DNA of 45,093 nt. Origin: Candidatus Eiseniibacteriota bacterium (GTDB lineage: Bacteria > Eisenbacteria > RBG-16-71-46 > CAIMUX01). Position 1 is the first letter of the stretch, and each line of letters starts with the position of its first letter. Positions 25,260 through 34,390 of the stretch are shown here, in pieces. The notes beneath the pieces are model-generated. The model did no database searches and was not told the DNA's origin. It was given only the letters and a program-made list of their open reading frames with translations. Both the position numbers and the translations under genes were made by a program. The stretch is from NCBI GenBank assembly GCA_903844735.1, contig CAIMUX010000106.1, positions 1 to 45,093 of the forward strand. Direction: 5' to 3'.

Positions 25260-27052
25260 GGCCGATAGGTATTCGGATCCCAAGCCCAGGCCTGCTCCCG
25301 GCGCCAAGGGCCGTCGACCTGCTCCTTCACCTCTCGCACCGCCTGGCCGGTCAGTTCCTGCGCCAGCACTCGAGTGAAAGCAGCCATGCCGCCGCTCTTG
25401 AGCGCTTCGATCGGGCTCTTCTTCCGCGGATAGTGGACAAGCTTGACCTCCTGCCCCGCGGGAATGCCGCCCTTCTCTCGAGCCAGAGCGACGGCATCGT
25501 CAAAGCCCCCGATCCTGTCGATGAGGCCGCGCTCCAGCGCCTGCTCGCCCGTCCAGACCCGGCCGCGCCCGATGCTGTCGATCTCGGCCGGGGTCTTGCC
25601 GCGGACGCGCGCGATGTCGGCCACCCAGTCCTGGTAGCCTTTCCAGTGGTCGGCGGTGAAGGCGGCCCACTCGGGCGGCGTGTAGTCGAAGTAGTCGGAA
25701 TCGATAGTCGGGAACGGCCCGCGAGTGACGAAATCCTTCGTCAGGCCGATCTTGTCGTAGAGGCCGCGCATGTTCATCTTGCCGGAGATCGACCCGATCG
25801 ACCCGACCACGCTCATCTTCCCGGCCAGGATCGGCGCGCACGGATAGCAGATGAGGTAACCGCCGGAGCCGGCGACGTCGCCCATGGAGACAACGATCGG
25901 CTTGCGCTTCCCGGCTTCCAGCGCAGCCCGCTGGATCCGCCAGGAGGTCAGGGCATCGCCACCGCCACTGTCGACCCGGTAGACGATGGCGGCGACATCC
26001 TTGTTGGCGGCCGCGGCGCGGAACGCCTCTTCCATGGTCAGAGCCCCCATGGTCGCCCCGAACGGGAAGCTCATCCCGCTCTCTTCACCCTGAATCATGC
26101 CGTTGGCGTGGACGATGGCGATCGTCTTCTTCCCCTTGATGCCGGCCTCGGCCCGGGTGACGCGGGAGTAGTCTTGGCCGCTGATCTCACGCGGGCGTGG
26201 CGTGGCCTTCTTGTCCTTGTTCTTGTCCTTGTTCTTGGCCTCCTTCACACCCGGCACCTTCAGGAACCCTTGCTCAACGTCGTCCCAGTAGACCAGCCGA
26301 TCGACGATTTTCAGGTCCCGCAGGCGCTCCGGACTGTTCACCCCGGCGGCAAAGACCTGTCCCTCGATGGTTCCGGCGGGGAGACGGCGCCCCTCCTCCA
26401 CGGTTTGCAGGTAGGCCGGGTAGAAGACGTCCAGCATCCAATTGACGTTGGCGCGGGACGTGGGGCTCATGTCCTTTCGCTGAACCATCTCGGCGAACGA
26501 CTTGTAGCCCTCGATCCTGTGCATGTTCTGCTGAATGCCGAGCTTCTCCAGGGTGCCGGCGATGAATGGCCGCTCGGAGGCAAGGCCGTGCAGCGTGGCA
26601 TAGCCGTATTTCATCAGGAAGAGGCTGTCGCACGCGGCGCCGAGGTAGAGAGCGCCGCGGCCGAGGTACTCGGAATAACCCCAGACCGGCTTGCCCGCCG
26701 CGCGCAGGAGGCGCACCCGTTCCCGCAGCTCGTCCATCTTGGCGAGACCGATCGCCGGCGCGCCGATCTTGAGGGCCACCGCCTTGATCCGTTTATCGTG
26801 ACGGGCCTTTTCCAGGTTTTCCATCACCGCGGCGTGACTGAGCACCCCGCCACCGGGCAGGGAGAAGCCGCCCGAGGGTTCCGACTCGGGCATCTCCCCA
26901 TCGATCGTCTGGACCAGAACCGAGCCGTTCTTGACCTCGACCGGCTTCTTCATCTGGCCGGCGACCGCTCCGATGATCACCACGACGGCCAGTACCACCA
27001 CGAGAGCATTGGCCACGATGACCGCGAAAAGAGTCCTGAAGAACGATTTCAT
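25253..27052 (-). CDS. sppA: Signal peptide peptidase SppA (67K type)
   Basis: SppA is a membrane-anchored Ser-Lys peptidase that digests cleaved signal peptides. The 599-residue protein has an N-terminal membrane helix (about 8-31) and two tandem ClpP-like domains. Lys184 in HRIEGYKSFAEMV is the general base and Ser396 in VVSMGDVAGSGGYLICYP is the nucleophile. VGSIGSISGKMNMRGLYDKI follows. Length matches the full-length E. coli type. A Lys/Asp-rich segment (about 271-283, NKDKNKDKK) sits between the domains. It is divergent from terC, with 285 bases between, and overlaps the Nudix gene. Confidence 0.93.
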   Translation of the reverse strand: MKSFFRTLFAVIVANALVVVLAVVVIIGAVAGQMKKPVEVKNGSVLVQTIDGEMPESEPSGGFSLPGGGVLSHAAVMENLEKARHDKRIKAVALKIGAPAIGLAKMDELRERVRLLRAAGKPVWGYSEYLGRGALYLGAACDSLFLMKYGYATLHGLASERPFIAGTLEKLGIQQNMHRIEGYKSFAEMVQRKDMSPTSRANVNWMLDVFYPAYLQTVEEGRRLPAGTIEGQVFAAGVNSPERLRDLKIVDRLVYWDDVEQGFLKVPGVKEAKNKDKNKDKKATPRPREISGQDYSRVTRAEAGIKGKKTIAIVHANGMIQGEESGMSFPFGATMGALTMEEAFRAAAANKDVAAIVYRVDSGGGDALTSWRIQRAALEAGKRKPIVVSMGDVAGSGGYLICYPCAPILAGKMSVVGSIGSISGKMNMRGLYDKIGLTKDFVTRGPFPTIDSDYFDYTPPEWAAFTADHWKGYQDWVADIARVRGKTPAEIDSIGRGRVWTGEQALERGLIDRIGGFDDAVALAREKGGIPAGQEVKLVHYPRKKSPIEALKSGGMAAFTRVLAQELTGQAVREVKEQVDGPWRREQAWAWDPNTYRPW

Positions 27053-27337
27053 GGGGACCTCCGGGTGGACGAGCCGTCGGGAAAGAAACGGATGATCTTC
27101 CTACGTGTCGATGGTTGAGTCGGTTGCGGCGGGCCCGCGGGCCCCTAGTCGCTGCCGTCGCTCTTCCGAGCAGGAGCCTAGACCGTCCCGGGCCGCGTGT
27201 CAGCAAGAGACCCGCGACTTGGGCCGGGCCGACGACTCGGACCTCGATTTGTCCCGCAGTGACCACTCCGTGTATCGTCTCCGTCACGCGCGAGTTCCGC
27301 GTGGACACCATTCCGCCGATAGGCAGGAGATCACCGC

Positions 27338-28099
27338 ATGCACTGGCTGACCGACCCCCAGGCTTGGATCGCGCTCGTCACGCTCACGGCCATGGAGATC
27401 GTCCTCGGGATCGACAACATCATCTTCATAGCGATCTTGGTGGGGAAGCTGCCCCGGCCCCGCCAGGCCAGCGGGCGCGTGGTCGGCCTCGGCCTGGCCA
27501 TGGTGACGCGGATTCTCCTGCTGCTCTCCATCACCTGGATCATGAAACTGACCCAGCCGCTCTTCGCCGTTCTCGGGCGCGAGTTCTCCGGGCGCGACAT
27601 CATTCTCCTCACAGGCGGGCTCTTCCTACTGGCCAAGAGCGTGCACGAGATGCACGACAAACTGGAAGTCGACGAATCGGAAGGCCGCGAGTCAGAGGGC
27701 GGCGCATCGGAAGGCAGCGGGGCGCGGCGCGGCGCCTCCTTTGCCGCGGTGATCACGCAGATCGCGATCCTCGACATCGTCTTCTCGCTCGATTCGGTCA
27801 TCACGGCGGTGGGGATGGCCAAGCATGTTCAAGTCATGATCGCCGCGATCGTGATCGCGGTCGGCGTGATGATGTGGGCGGCGAAACCGATCGGTGACTT
27901 CGTGCACCGGCATCCCACGGTGAAGATGCTGGCGCTGAGCTTCCTCCTCCTGATCGGCGTCATGCTGGTGGCCGAAGGGCTGGGGCAGCACATCAGCCGT
28001 GGCTACATCTACTTCGCCATGGCGTTTGCGTTCTTCGTGGAGATCATGAACCTGCGCCTGCGGAAGAAGGAAGCGCGGCCGGGCGGGGAGATCGTCTAG
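27338..28099 (+). CDS. TerC-family integral membrane protein
   Basis: A 253-residue protein with seven likely membrane helices and the TerC motifs: TAMEIVLGIDNIIFIAIL near residue 18 and DIVFSLDSVITAVGMA near 148. TerC-type proteins export Mn2+ or other metals, loading exported proteins or protecting from metal stress. An acidic, Ser/Gly-rich cytoplasmic linker (about residues 108-130) separates the helix halves. No yybP-ykoY-type motif is visible in the 285 bases upstream. The ATG at 27338 follows GGCAGGAG. It ends just before the convergent DUF4097-type gene. Confidence 0.88.
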   Translation: MHWLTDPQAWIALVTLTAMEIVLGIDNIIFIAILVGKLPRPRQASGRVVGLGLAMVTRILLLLSITWIMKLTQPLFAVLGREFSGRDIILLTGGLFLLAKSVHEMHDKLEVDESEGRESEGGASEGSGARRGASFAAVITQIAILDIVFSLDSVITAVGMAKHVQVMIAAIVIAVGVMMWAAKPIGDFVHRHPTVKMLALSFLLLIGVMLVAEGLGQHISRGYIYFAMAFAFFVEIMNLRLRKKEARPGGEIV

Positions 28100-28144
28100 C
28101 CCGGCGGTCTTCTTGCGCTTCCTCAGCCTCCGGCTTCGTTCCTG

Positions 28145-29170
28145 TCACTGCGCAATGTGAATGGATCCGCTCCCGGCATCGAGGGTGACGCTGGCTTCGC
28201 CGTTGCCGAGGGTCACGGCGACCTCGTCCTCTTCATGGCGCCGGAGTTTGGCTTGGGCGAGATCGAGGGAAATGCCGCCGCTCCCCGTATCGGCCCGGAT
28301 GTCCGCGGAAGCGCCTGGAGGCAGCCGAAAATCGATGGAGCCGCTGCCGGTGTCGATGACGAAGGAGCCCTTGCCCATCCGCGTGAGGGCCACCGTCACC
28401 CCTCCGCTTCCGGTGTCGATCTGCAGGTCGTCGACCTCGATCCCCTCTGCGTCCACCGATCCGCTGCCGGTGTCGACGCTGACGTGCCCGCCCCGGCAAC
28501 GCTCCAGGGTGACAGATCCGCTCCCTGTGTCGATGGTGAGATCGCCGTCGGTGTCGCGGACGCTGACTTCTCCGCTGCCGGTGTCCACGGAGACCTCTCC
28601 GCGTATCCCTTCGACCTCGACCGCCCCAACACAACTGTCGAGCAGGAGATCAGACCGGACGTTCGTCGCCTTGATCCGGCCGGCGCCGTGGCGGATCTCC
28701 AGCTTCTTGCCGGCCGGAACCCGCACCGTGACGTCGGCCCACGCCTCGAGCCCGCGCCCGCGGTTGCGGATCCGCACCTGCCGGTTGGCCCGATGGAAGA
28801 ACGAATGATCGCCGGTGCCCGACTCTCCCCAGCTCGTGCCCCGCGGGGCGGCGAACGAGGAATTGGACCCGTGGCCCAGCCCGGGGTAGACGAACGTTCT
28901 CTCCTCCTCGATCCGGTACTGAACGAATAGGTGAGCGTTCGGTCCTTCCGCCTGGTCGAAGCGAACAAGCTCCGCTTTGGCATCCCGTCCTCGGACAGCC
29001 ACGTCGATCTCGAAGCCCGGTCCGGTCCCGGCCTCGACCCGAATCTCCCCCACGAGGTTGACCAGCAGAAGCTTCTCCCCGGAGATGGAAAAGCGCTTGT
29101 CCACACTCTCGGCCCGGACCGAGCCGGCTCCCAGCAGGGCGAGCAACGTTAACCCAATGACGGTTCTCAT
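28145..29170 (-). CDS. Secreted DUF4097-type beta-helix repeat protein
   Basis: A 341-residue protein with a signal peptide (MRTVIGLTLLALLGAGS, cleavage near VRA). From about residue 190 it consists of short repeats with the core DTGSG: SVDTGSGEVSV, TIDTGSGSVTL, SVDTGSGSVDA, QIDTGSGGVTV, VIDTGSGSIDF, RADTGSGGISL, then DAGSGSIHI. Each step is about 18-22 residues, like rungs of a right-handed beta-helix, as in DUF4097 adhesin-like proteins. The ATG at 29170 follows GAGGAGG; the frame extended to 29242 is not supported. Its role is unknown; in this family it is usually an extracytoplasmic factor near anti-sigma systems. Confidence 0.8.
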   Translation of the reverse strand: MRTVIGLTLLALLGAGSVRAESVDKRFSISGEKLLLVNLVGEIRVEAGTGPGFEIDVAVRGRDAKAELVRFDQAEGPNAHLFVQYRIEEERTFVYPGLGHGSNSSFAAPRGTSWGESGTGDHSFFHRANRQVRIRNRGRGLEAWADVTVRVPAGKKLEIRHGAGRIKATNVRSDLLLDSCVGAVEVEGIRGEVSVDTGSGEVSVRDTDGDLTIDTGSGSVTLERCRGGHVSVDTGSGSVDAEGIEVDDLQIDTGSGGVTVALTRMGKGSFVIDTGSGSIDFRLPPGASADIRADTGSGGISLDLAQAKLRRHEEDEVAVTLGNGEASVTLDAGSGSIHIAQ

Positions 29171-29511
29171 GTTCCGGATCCTCCTCGGCCTGGGATGGAT
29201 GGCGTGCCGCGCGGGAAGCGCACCGCGCGTGGAACAGGGCAAGGAGACATACGGTTGCAGGGTCGTGGGGTTGCGCGGAGAAGCACCGGGATTCCGGGCT
29301 AGCCCTGGCTCCGGGTTGAGGCGGGCTCCTGGCTAACCCTGGATCTCGGCCCGCGCGGACTCCCGACAGGTGCCGGCCATCGAGTGTTCCTGGTCCGGCT
29401 CGCAACACCTATCCCCTAGCGAGTTCGCGACCAACCGGACGAACGGATAAGCATCCGCCTTCCGGCTAATCGCCTCCCAGTGCCGGCGCAAGGCCCCCCT
29501 CGCGCACTGCT
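29171..29511. other. Intergenic, no supported gene
   Basis: This 341-base gap lies between two genes on the minus strand. It contains CCGGGATTCCGGG-type short palindromes and repeated CCTGGCT/AACCCTGG words, but no open frame with a plausible start. No clear promoter was found. Confidence 0.4.
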
Positions 29512-30996
29512 CTACAGCGGGAGACGAAGTCGATACACGGGGAAATTGCCATCCCGGACCAGTTGCGCCTCGCACTTCGGATCCACGTTCTCCAGCCACG
29601 TGCGCGCGCCGGACCCTACTCGTTCTCTTCCCTCCGTCCACCGGACCAGGCCGGTCTTCAGACGGGTATCCATCGGTATCTCATCGACAAGAAACACCGG
29701 CGTGCCTCCGGCAAGGCAAGCGGCCAGTGAATCACGATCCATCCTCTCGTAGTAGTCGCATGCCCCCGACCGCAGCGTGCCGGTCGTGTAGTAGTTGAAC
29801 CTCAGCGCGGTGCTCCAGGTGGCGATCGCCCGCGACCCTCCGGTCTCTCTCAGCGTCCAGGTCCGGGCAAAGCTCATCAGCTCATCGCTTCTTCGGCGCA
29901 GCGGTTCCACCCACCAGGAGAACGACAGCGAGGCATAGACGCCGACAAAGAGGACCAAAGCGGCCCACCGAAGCCTGTTCCGCCGGATTCGTCCGGTCAT
30001 CCACCACAGGGCACCGCTTCCCAGCAGTCCCAACCACGGGTACAGGGTGATGAGGTAGGAATCCGTGAAGATGGGTTGCAAGAAATGGTTCCAGAGTGGG
30101 AGCGGAAGGAGGAGGAGCAGGATGAGGGCCATCGTCTGCTTTCTGGCCACACTGAGGACGAAGCCCGCTACGATCAGCGGCAGAGCCAGGTGCAGGGAAT
30201 TGATCAGGTAGTACATGCCTCGACCCAGCACCCAGCTTCCCGCTAGTGCAGCCTTGGCCTCAACCTTGCCTGAGAGGTTGGTGGCCGCCCCCAGGATCCC
30301 CATGCGACCCCGGAAGTACTCCCTATAGAGCAAAGCAACGGGAGGGACATAGATGAGCGCCGCCGGCAGAACGAAGGCGACGAGTCGCCGGAGCCGATAC
30401 CGCTTCCACAAGACCACAATGACGTAGAAGGGTAGAGTCAGGCCGACGGACGATGGATAGATGAGCATGGCCGTCCCGAAGGAAGCGCCGGACAGAAGAA
30501 AGCTGCCTTCGAGGAACCACACCTGCGACATGACGGCCAGACAGGTATGCACGATGTAGGTGTCCGCGATCGACCCGAAAAACCAACAAACGCCCGAAAG
30601 GGAGGAGATCGCAACGGCAAGCAGCGACGGCGTCAGTGAGAAGCCAAAGTTGCGCGCCAGACGATACGTGAAGACCGCCAGTAACGCACCGAAAAGCGTC
30701 GACATCACCCCCAGGGCTGTGATAGTGTCCAGGCCCAGCGGTCGCAAGCATCTCGTGAACACGATCCCCAGGGCATGGTAACCGACGAACGGCGCGCGGT
30801 GCACAAGGTCGGCGTGCTCGACCTGATAGACGTTTTCTGCGGCATCTCCCGACGGAAGCGAATGGAACACGGAGAGCAGAAGAAAGAGCTCTACGACCAT
30901 GAACAGAGCGATCTGGACGACCGTGTCGGCGGTAGCCGGGCGCGGAAACCAGGACTTCGGCAAACGCCGGCTTCGAAATGTCAGGCCGCCGGGCAC
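29512..30996 (-). CDS. GT-C-fold membrane glycosyltransferase-like protein
   Basis: A 494-residue integral membrane protein with about ten hydrophobic segments between residues 25 and 375 and a soluble C-terminal tail of about 120 residues. The first periplasmic loop holds SLPSGDAAENVYQ; an Asp in that loop is typical of GT-C enzymes that use lipid-linked sugars (ArnT, PMT, DUF2723). Downstream of a GT2 transferase and an EmrE-like flippase, it fits the enzyme that transfers a lipid-linked sugar outside. The GTG at 30996 has a weak ribosome binding site, so the start could be further upstream. Substrate and acceptor are unknown. Confidence 0.7.
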   Translation of the reverse strand: MPGGLTFRSRRLPKSWFPRPATADTVVQIALFMVVELFLLLSVFHSLPSGDAAENVYQVEHADLVHRAPFVGYHALGIVFTRCLRPLGLDTITALGVMSTLFGALLAVFTYRLARNFGFSLTPSLLAVAISSLSGVCWFFGSIADTYIVHTCLAVMSQVWFLEGSFLLSGASFGTAMLIYPSSVGLTLPFYVIVVLWKRYRLRRLVAFVLPAALIYVPPVALLYREYFRGRMGILGAATNLSGKVEAKAALAGSWVLGRGMYYLINSLHLALPLIVAGFVLSVARKQTMALILLLLLPLPLWNHFLQPIFTDSYLITLYPWLGLLGSGALWWMTGRIRRNRLRWAALVLFVGVYASLSFSWWVEPLRRRSDELMSFARTWTLRETGGSRAIATWSTALRFNYYTTGTLRSGACDYYERMDRDSLAACLAGGTPVFLVDEIPMDTRLKTGLVRWTEGRERVGSGARTWLENVDPKCEAQLVRDGNFPVYRLRLPL

Positions 30997-31107
30997 GAAC
31001 CGTCCACGAGAGAGTCAGGGTTGGAAACAGCCGCCGCGCCGTCCACACGGCCATAACTCCAAGCCCCGGTGGATTCCGACCATGGCTTCTCCGCAAACAG
31101 CATCCCG

Positions 31108-31473
31108 TCACTCTCCGGCAACCGATGACAGAACAAACCCACCGATGATGAGGAAGATGCCCAGGGTTCGCCACAGAGGAATATGTTCTCCGAGAATCAA
31201 GCGCGAAGCGCCCATGACGAGCACGAAAGTCAGAGCCGTGAACGGGTACGCAGCACTCAAGGGAATCTTCGACAGCCCCAGAAGCCAGAGCACGGTGCTG
31301 AGGCCATAGAGCAGCAGTCCGAGAAACACGGTCGGATTCAGCACCAGGGCCACCACCGACCGAAAGATCGTCCCGTCGCCACGAACCGCCGGCGCCATGG
31401 CGCCCTTTCTGAACAGGACTTGGCCGATGCTCGCGGCCACGGCCGACAGCAACAAGTACAGATATCGATTCAT
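31108..31473 (-). CDS. EmrE/ArnE-like four-helix flippase subunit
   Basis: A 121-residue protein with four membrane helices: RYLYLLLSAVAASIGQVLF, TVFLGLLLYGLSTVLWLLG, SAAYPFTALTFVLVMGASRL and a last helix ending IIGGFVLSSVAG. It belongs to the small EamA/SMR group that includes ArnE/ArnF and other undecaprenyl-linked sugar flippases. The ATG at 31473 overlaps the stop of the GT2 gene as ATGA, implying tight coupling. Its position between a GT2 and a GT-C gene supports flipping of a polyprenyl-phosphate sugar. Such proteins usually pair as dimers; no second copy is here. Confidence 0.78.
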   Translation of the reverse strand: MNRYLYLLLSAVAASIGQVLFRKGAMAPAVRGDGTIFRSVVALVLNPTVFLGLLLYGLSTVLWLLGLSKIPLSAAYPFTALTFVLVMGASRLILGEHIPLWRTLGIFLIIGGFVLSSVAGE

Positions 31474-32174
31474 GGACCTTCCCTTCTGAGCTTCCGGCGG
31501 AAGGCATAGAGTTCCCTGAACGCGCGCAAGACCACTCGTGGATTTGCCCCCGTTTGTTTGCCGGCGACGCGAGGTCGGTGGCGAACACCCACTTCCCGGA
31601 TGGAGCACCCGGCCCGGACTAACTTGACCAGCAGTTCGGTGCTGACCATGGCACCCGAGGACTCCAAGCGACCGGCCGGCAGAGCGCTCCTGCGAATGAG
31701 CTTGAAAGCGCAGTCGATGTCCTTGACGCGCAAGCCGAACATCCAGCCGACCAAGCGGTTCCAGGCATGCCCGTTCAACACACGGATGAAGGGATCCCGT
31801 CGGTTGATGCGGTATCCGATCACCGCATCGAACTCCGCCGCGAACGGAACGAAAAGCGAGATCTGGGAGACGTCGAACTGGTTGTCACCATCCGTGAAGA
31901 AGAGGTACTCGTGCCGGCTCGCCTCGCACCCGGTGGCCACGGCTGCGCCATACCCACGGTTTGTCTCATGGCGGATGTGCCGAACCCTGGAGTCCTCCTT
32001 CGCGAGGCGATCCGCGATCGCCCCCGTACCATCCCGGCTGCCATCGTTGACGATGATGATTTCGTACTCGGCGGCGACCTGCGGCAGTGTTGCACTCAGA
32101 GACTCGTACATCGAGACGAGATTGGACTCTTCGTTGTAGGCGGGAAAGAACGCGCTCAGAGATGACAGTCTCAC
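31470..32174 (-). CDS. GT2 polyprenyl-phosphate glycosyltransferase-like protein
   Basis: A 234-residue soluble GT2 enzyme. It has the N-terminal FFPAYNEESNLVSMYESL nucleotide-sugar site, EIIIVNDGSRDGT, NRGYGAAVATGCEASRHEYL, and the metal-binding DxD-type TDGDNQFD, then FKLIRRSALPA. It most resembles DPM1/GtrB-type transferases that charge a polyprenyl phosphate with a sugar. There are no C-terminal membrane helices. The GTG at 32174 follows the lctP stop by 23 bases. Next to a flippase-like and a GT-C-like gene it likely feeds a lipid-linked sugar pathway. Confidence 0.83.
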   Translation of the reverse strand: MRLSSLSAFFPAYNEESNLVSMYESLSATLPQVAAEYEIIIVNDGSRDGTGAIADRLAKEDSRVRHIRHETNRGYGAAVATGCEASRHEYLFFTDGDNQFDVSQISLFVPFAAEFDAVIGYRINRRDPFIRVLNGHAWNRLVGWMFGLRVKDIDCAFKLIRRSALPAGRLESSGAMVSTELLVKLVRAGCSIREVGVRHRPRVAGKQTGANPRVVLRAFRELYAFRRKLRREGP

Positions 32175-32197
32175 GATTGAGCCTCCCGACAGTCCCG

Positions 32198-33805
32198 CTA
32201 CCGCACCCAGAACAGAGTGGCGATCGCCGTGACGAGCGTGATGGCGAGGCTGATCACGATGGTCGTGCGAAGCACCTTTCCCTCTTCACCGATGCGATCG
32301 ATGATCGCGGCTGCGTTCTGCAGTTTGGCCGGCGAAATGACCGAGGCGAGCCCTCCGCCCACGGCGCTCGCCGCGGCCAGAAGAAGTCCGACCTGCGTCG
32401 GCTTTCCCAGCGCCCGTGAGGTCTCCATGTGGAAACGGCTCAGCATGGCGATGGCGCTGGTCTCGGACCCGGAGATGAAGCCGGCGAGAAGTCCGAGGTA
32501 CGGAGCGGCTAGGCCGTACATCGAACCGAACCCTTGCGCCGCGGCGGTCGCCAGCACCTGTACCATGTTCTGTCTGTCCGGAGGTAGAACCCACGCCGGG
32601 CTGCTCGCACCCACGCTCCACACCTTCCCCGACTGATCGATGACGTAGGCTATCGCGAAGAACACAGCGGCGGCAAGGACCGGCCGCGGGGCGCGCGTGC
32701 GCGTTCGAGCGACGATGGCGCGCCACTGCTCCGCGGTGGGCCTAAACCAGGCCGCGGAGAGGAAGGTCGCCATCAGTACCCAGGTGTAGGCCTGCCACAG
32801 CGCGCGTGTTGCGGTCGGCCGCCCCGGGATGACAGGCACAGCCAGCGGCAACTTCACAAAAAGCCAGTGGTGGAACGGAAGCGACTTCAAATTCACCAGC
32901 ACAGCGAAGACCAACAACAACAGCCAAGGGCTGGCCGCCCGAAGCAACCCCATGCGCCGCTTCGTCTCCGTCTCCTCGGAAGTCAGGACCTGCTCGGACC
33001 AGACCGGCAGGCGGCGGATTTTCAAGAGGACCGCGAAGGCCAGAATGATCGCCGCGCCCGCGACCACGCCGGTCAACGGTACGAGATCCACCAGCGCCAT
33101 TCCCCAGCAGGCCAAACCCGCGATCGCCCCGGTAAGCACCGCGGGCAGCAATCCGCGCAGCACCATCCGCCAGCGTCCCACGATCCAGAACATCCCGAGG
33201 GCGATGCAGGTCGACACCAGCGGGATGAACCGAGCGAAAAGGAGCCCGGCCTGTTGCAACGTCAGGGTGATCCCCGCGCCCTTGACCAGCGGCCCCAAAG
33301 TGTCGGTGAAGACGACGGCCGGGATGGCGAGGAGCGCGTAGGTGCAAAGACTGTCATAGCCGATGGCAGGCAAGGCGATGGCGACATAACTCGAGTAGCC
33401 GAGCGCCAGCATGATCGGCGGCAGGATCGACACCGGCGTCGCTCCCAGCGCGGTCACGAGGGTCCCGAACCCGACATTGATCATCAGGATCTGCGCCACG
33501 CGATCTTTCGGCGAGACCGACTTCATGGCCAGCACGATGCGTCGCACCGCGCCCACTTCGAGCATGTAGGTCATCTGGAAGATGCTCGCACCCACCATCA
33601 GACTGATGGGAAACGACGAGATCATGCCCGCGAGCGCGGAGCGAACCACCACCGTCGGGGCCGTGTGAAAGTACAGCCACGCCACCGCCGCGGTCACAAT
33701 GAGCCCGATGACACCGGCGAGGTCCGCCGCCATCCGCCTCCAGACAAGGAGCAGAAAGATGACGAGGACCGGACTGACGGCCAGGAGCACGCTGAGTGCG
33801 TTCAT
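32198..33805 (-). CDS. lctP: L-lactate permease family transporter
   Basis: A 535-residue integral membrane protein of the LctP family (lactate/glycolate:H+ symport). Recognisable parts are LSVLLAVSPVLVIFLLLVW, MVGASIFQMTYMLEVGAVRR, GFGTLVTALGATPVSILPPI, GYDSLCTYALLAIPAVVFTD, and near the end SGSETSAIAMLSRFHMETSR and SAVGGGLASVISPAKLQNAA. About 13-14 hydrophobic segments are visible; length is normal. I choose ATG 33805, with the alternative ATG at 33817; neither has a strong ribosome binding site. No lactate dehydrogenase is adjacent, so the substrate could be another 2-hydroxy acid. Confidence 0.85.
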   Translation of the reverse strand: MNALSVLLAVSPVLVIFLLLVWRRMAADLAGVIGLIVTAAVAWLYFHTAPTVVVRSALAGMISSFPISLMVGASIFQMTYMLEVGAVRRIVLAMKSVSPKDRVAQILMINVGFGTLVTALGATPVSILPPIMLALGYSSYVAIALPAIGYDSLCTYALLAIPAVVFTDTLGPLVKGAGITLTLQQAGLLFARFIPLVSTCIALGMFWIVGRWRMVLRGLLPAVLTGAIAGLACWGMALVDLVPLTGVVAGAAIILAFAVLLKIRRLPVWSEQVLTSEETETKRRMGLLRAASPWLLLLVFAVLVNLKSLPFHHWLFVKLPLAVPVIPGRPTATRALWQAYTWVLMATFLSAAWFRPTAEQWRAIVARTRTRAPRPVLAAAVFFAIAYVIDQSGKVWSVGASSPAWVLPPDRQNMVQVLATAAAQGFGSMYGLAAPYLGLLAGFISGSETSAIAMLSRFHMETSRALGKPTQVGLLLAAASAVGGGLASVISPAKLQNAAAIIDRIGEEGKVLRTTIVISLAITLVTAIATLFWVR

Positions 33806-34164
33806 CGGTAGTCCCATCCTGTGCGAACGTCGGCGCCGATCGGGCCGTCTGTGCTTCGTTTACCCCGTCCGCTCCGAGCGCCGACGAGCCTCCTTGTCAG
33901 AACCAGGTTGTCACCCGGAACCGGGCATACCAAGGCCGATCGAGACCCGAGGCTGGACCCCGGATCAGCCAGAGCGGCGAATGCCAGGATCCACACGGCA
34001 ACCGCACGTCCCGCCGCCATGAGCAAGACCGGCACCCGCCGCACCGCCGGCTTCAACGCTTCCCCGCGGCTCTGCCCAAGCAACGGCGTCATCCCCACAC
34101 CCTCCCCCGCGCGCCTCGATCCGAAGGCGCGCGCCAGGACGCTAGCCCGCCCCCCCGAGGCACG
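33806..34164. other. Intergenic, no supported gene
   Basis: A 359-base stretch upstream of lctP and downstream of the Fpg/Nei remnant. Open frames on both strands are Arg/Pro-rich with no motif. One minus-strand frame (to about 34098) shows a hydrophobic stretch but no start context. Confidence 0.4.
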
Positions 34165-34390
34165 TCAAGGGCCCTTCCCTTCCAACTCTTCAATGGTTCG
34201 CGGCCAATCGCGCTTGAGCAGTCGCGAAAGGGCACGGTCGGCGAAAAGACGCCCTTTGGTCTGGCAAGGCGCGCAGTAGTTGGCTTCGTTCTGAGCATAG
34301 ACAATTCGTTGCACCGGCGCTCCGCAGTCGGGGCACGGCTGCCCGTAGCGACCGTGCACCGCCATCTCCGCGTGGAAGGCGGTCACCTTC
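34165..34390 (-). pseudogene. C-terminal zinc-finger remnant of an Fpg/Nei DNA glycosylase
   Basis: About 70 codons end in [20 protein letters not shown] and then [20 protein letters not shown] before [12 protein letters not shown]. This is the C-terminal helix and zinc finger (C-x2-C near GQPCPDCG, C-x2-C in YCAPC) of formamidopyrimidine-DNA glycosylase/endonuclease VIII. The N-terminal catalytic Pro-Glu and the helix-two-turn-helix are absent, because the same DNA upstream encodes the end of the EamA transporter in another frame. The frame upstream of 34390 is open but antisense-like. It is a truncated relic, or it marks an assembly or recombination junction. Confidence 0.72.

Noticed and set aside
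25433-27118. A 561-codon plus-strand ORF over sppA
   Set aside because: It is the antisense of the SppA coding frame, with no motif and no ribosome binding site.
27053-27337. A yybP-ykoY Mn2+ riboswitch in front of terC
   Set aside because: TerC-family genes often have one, so I looked, but neither of the conserved loop motifs is visible in the 285 bases.
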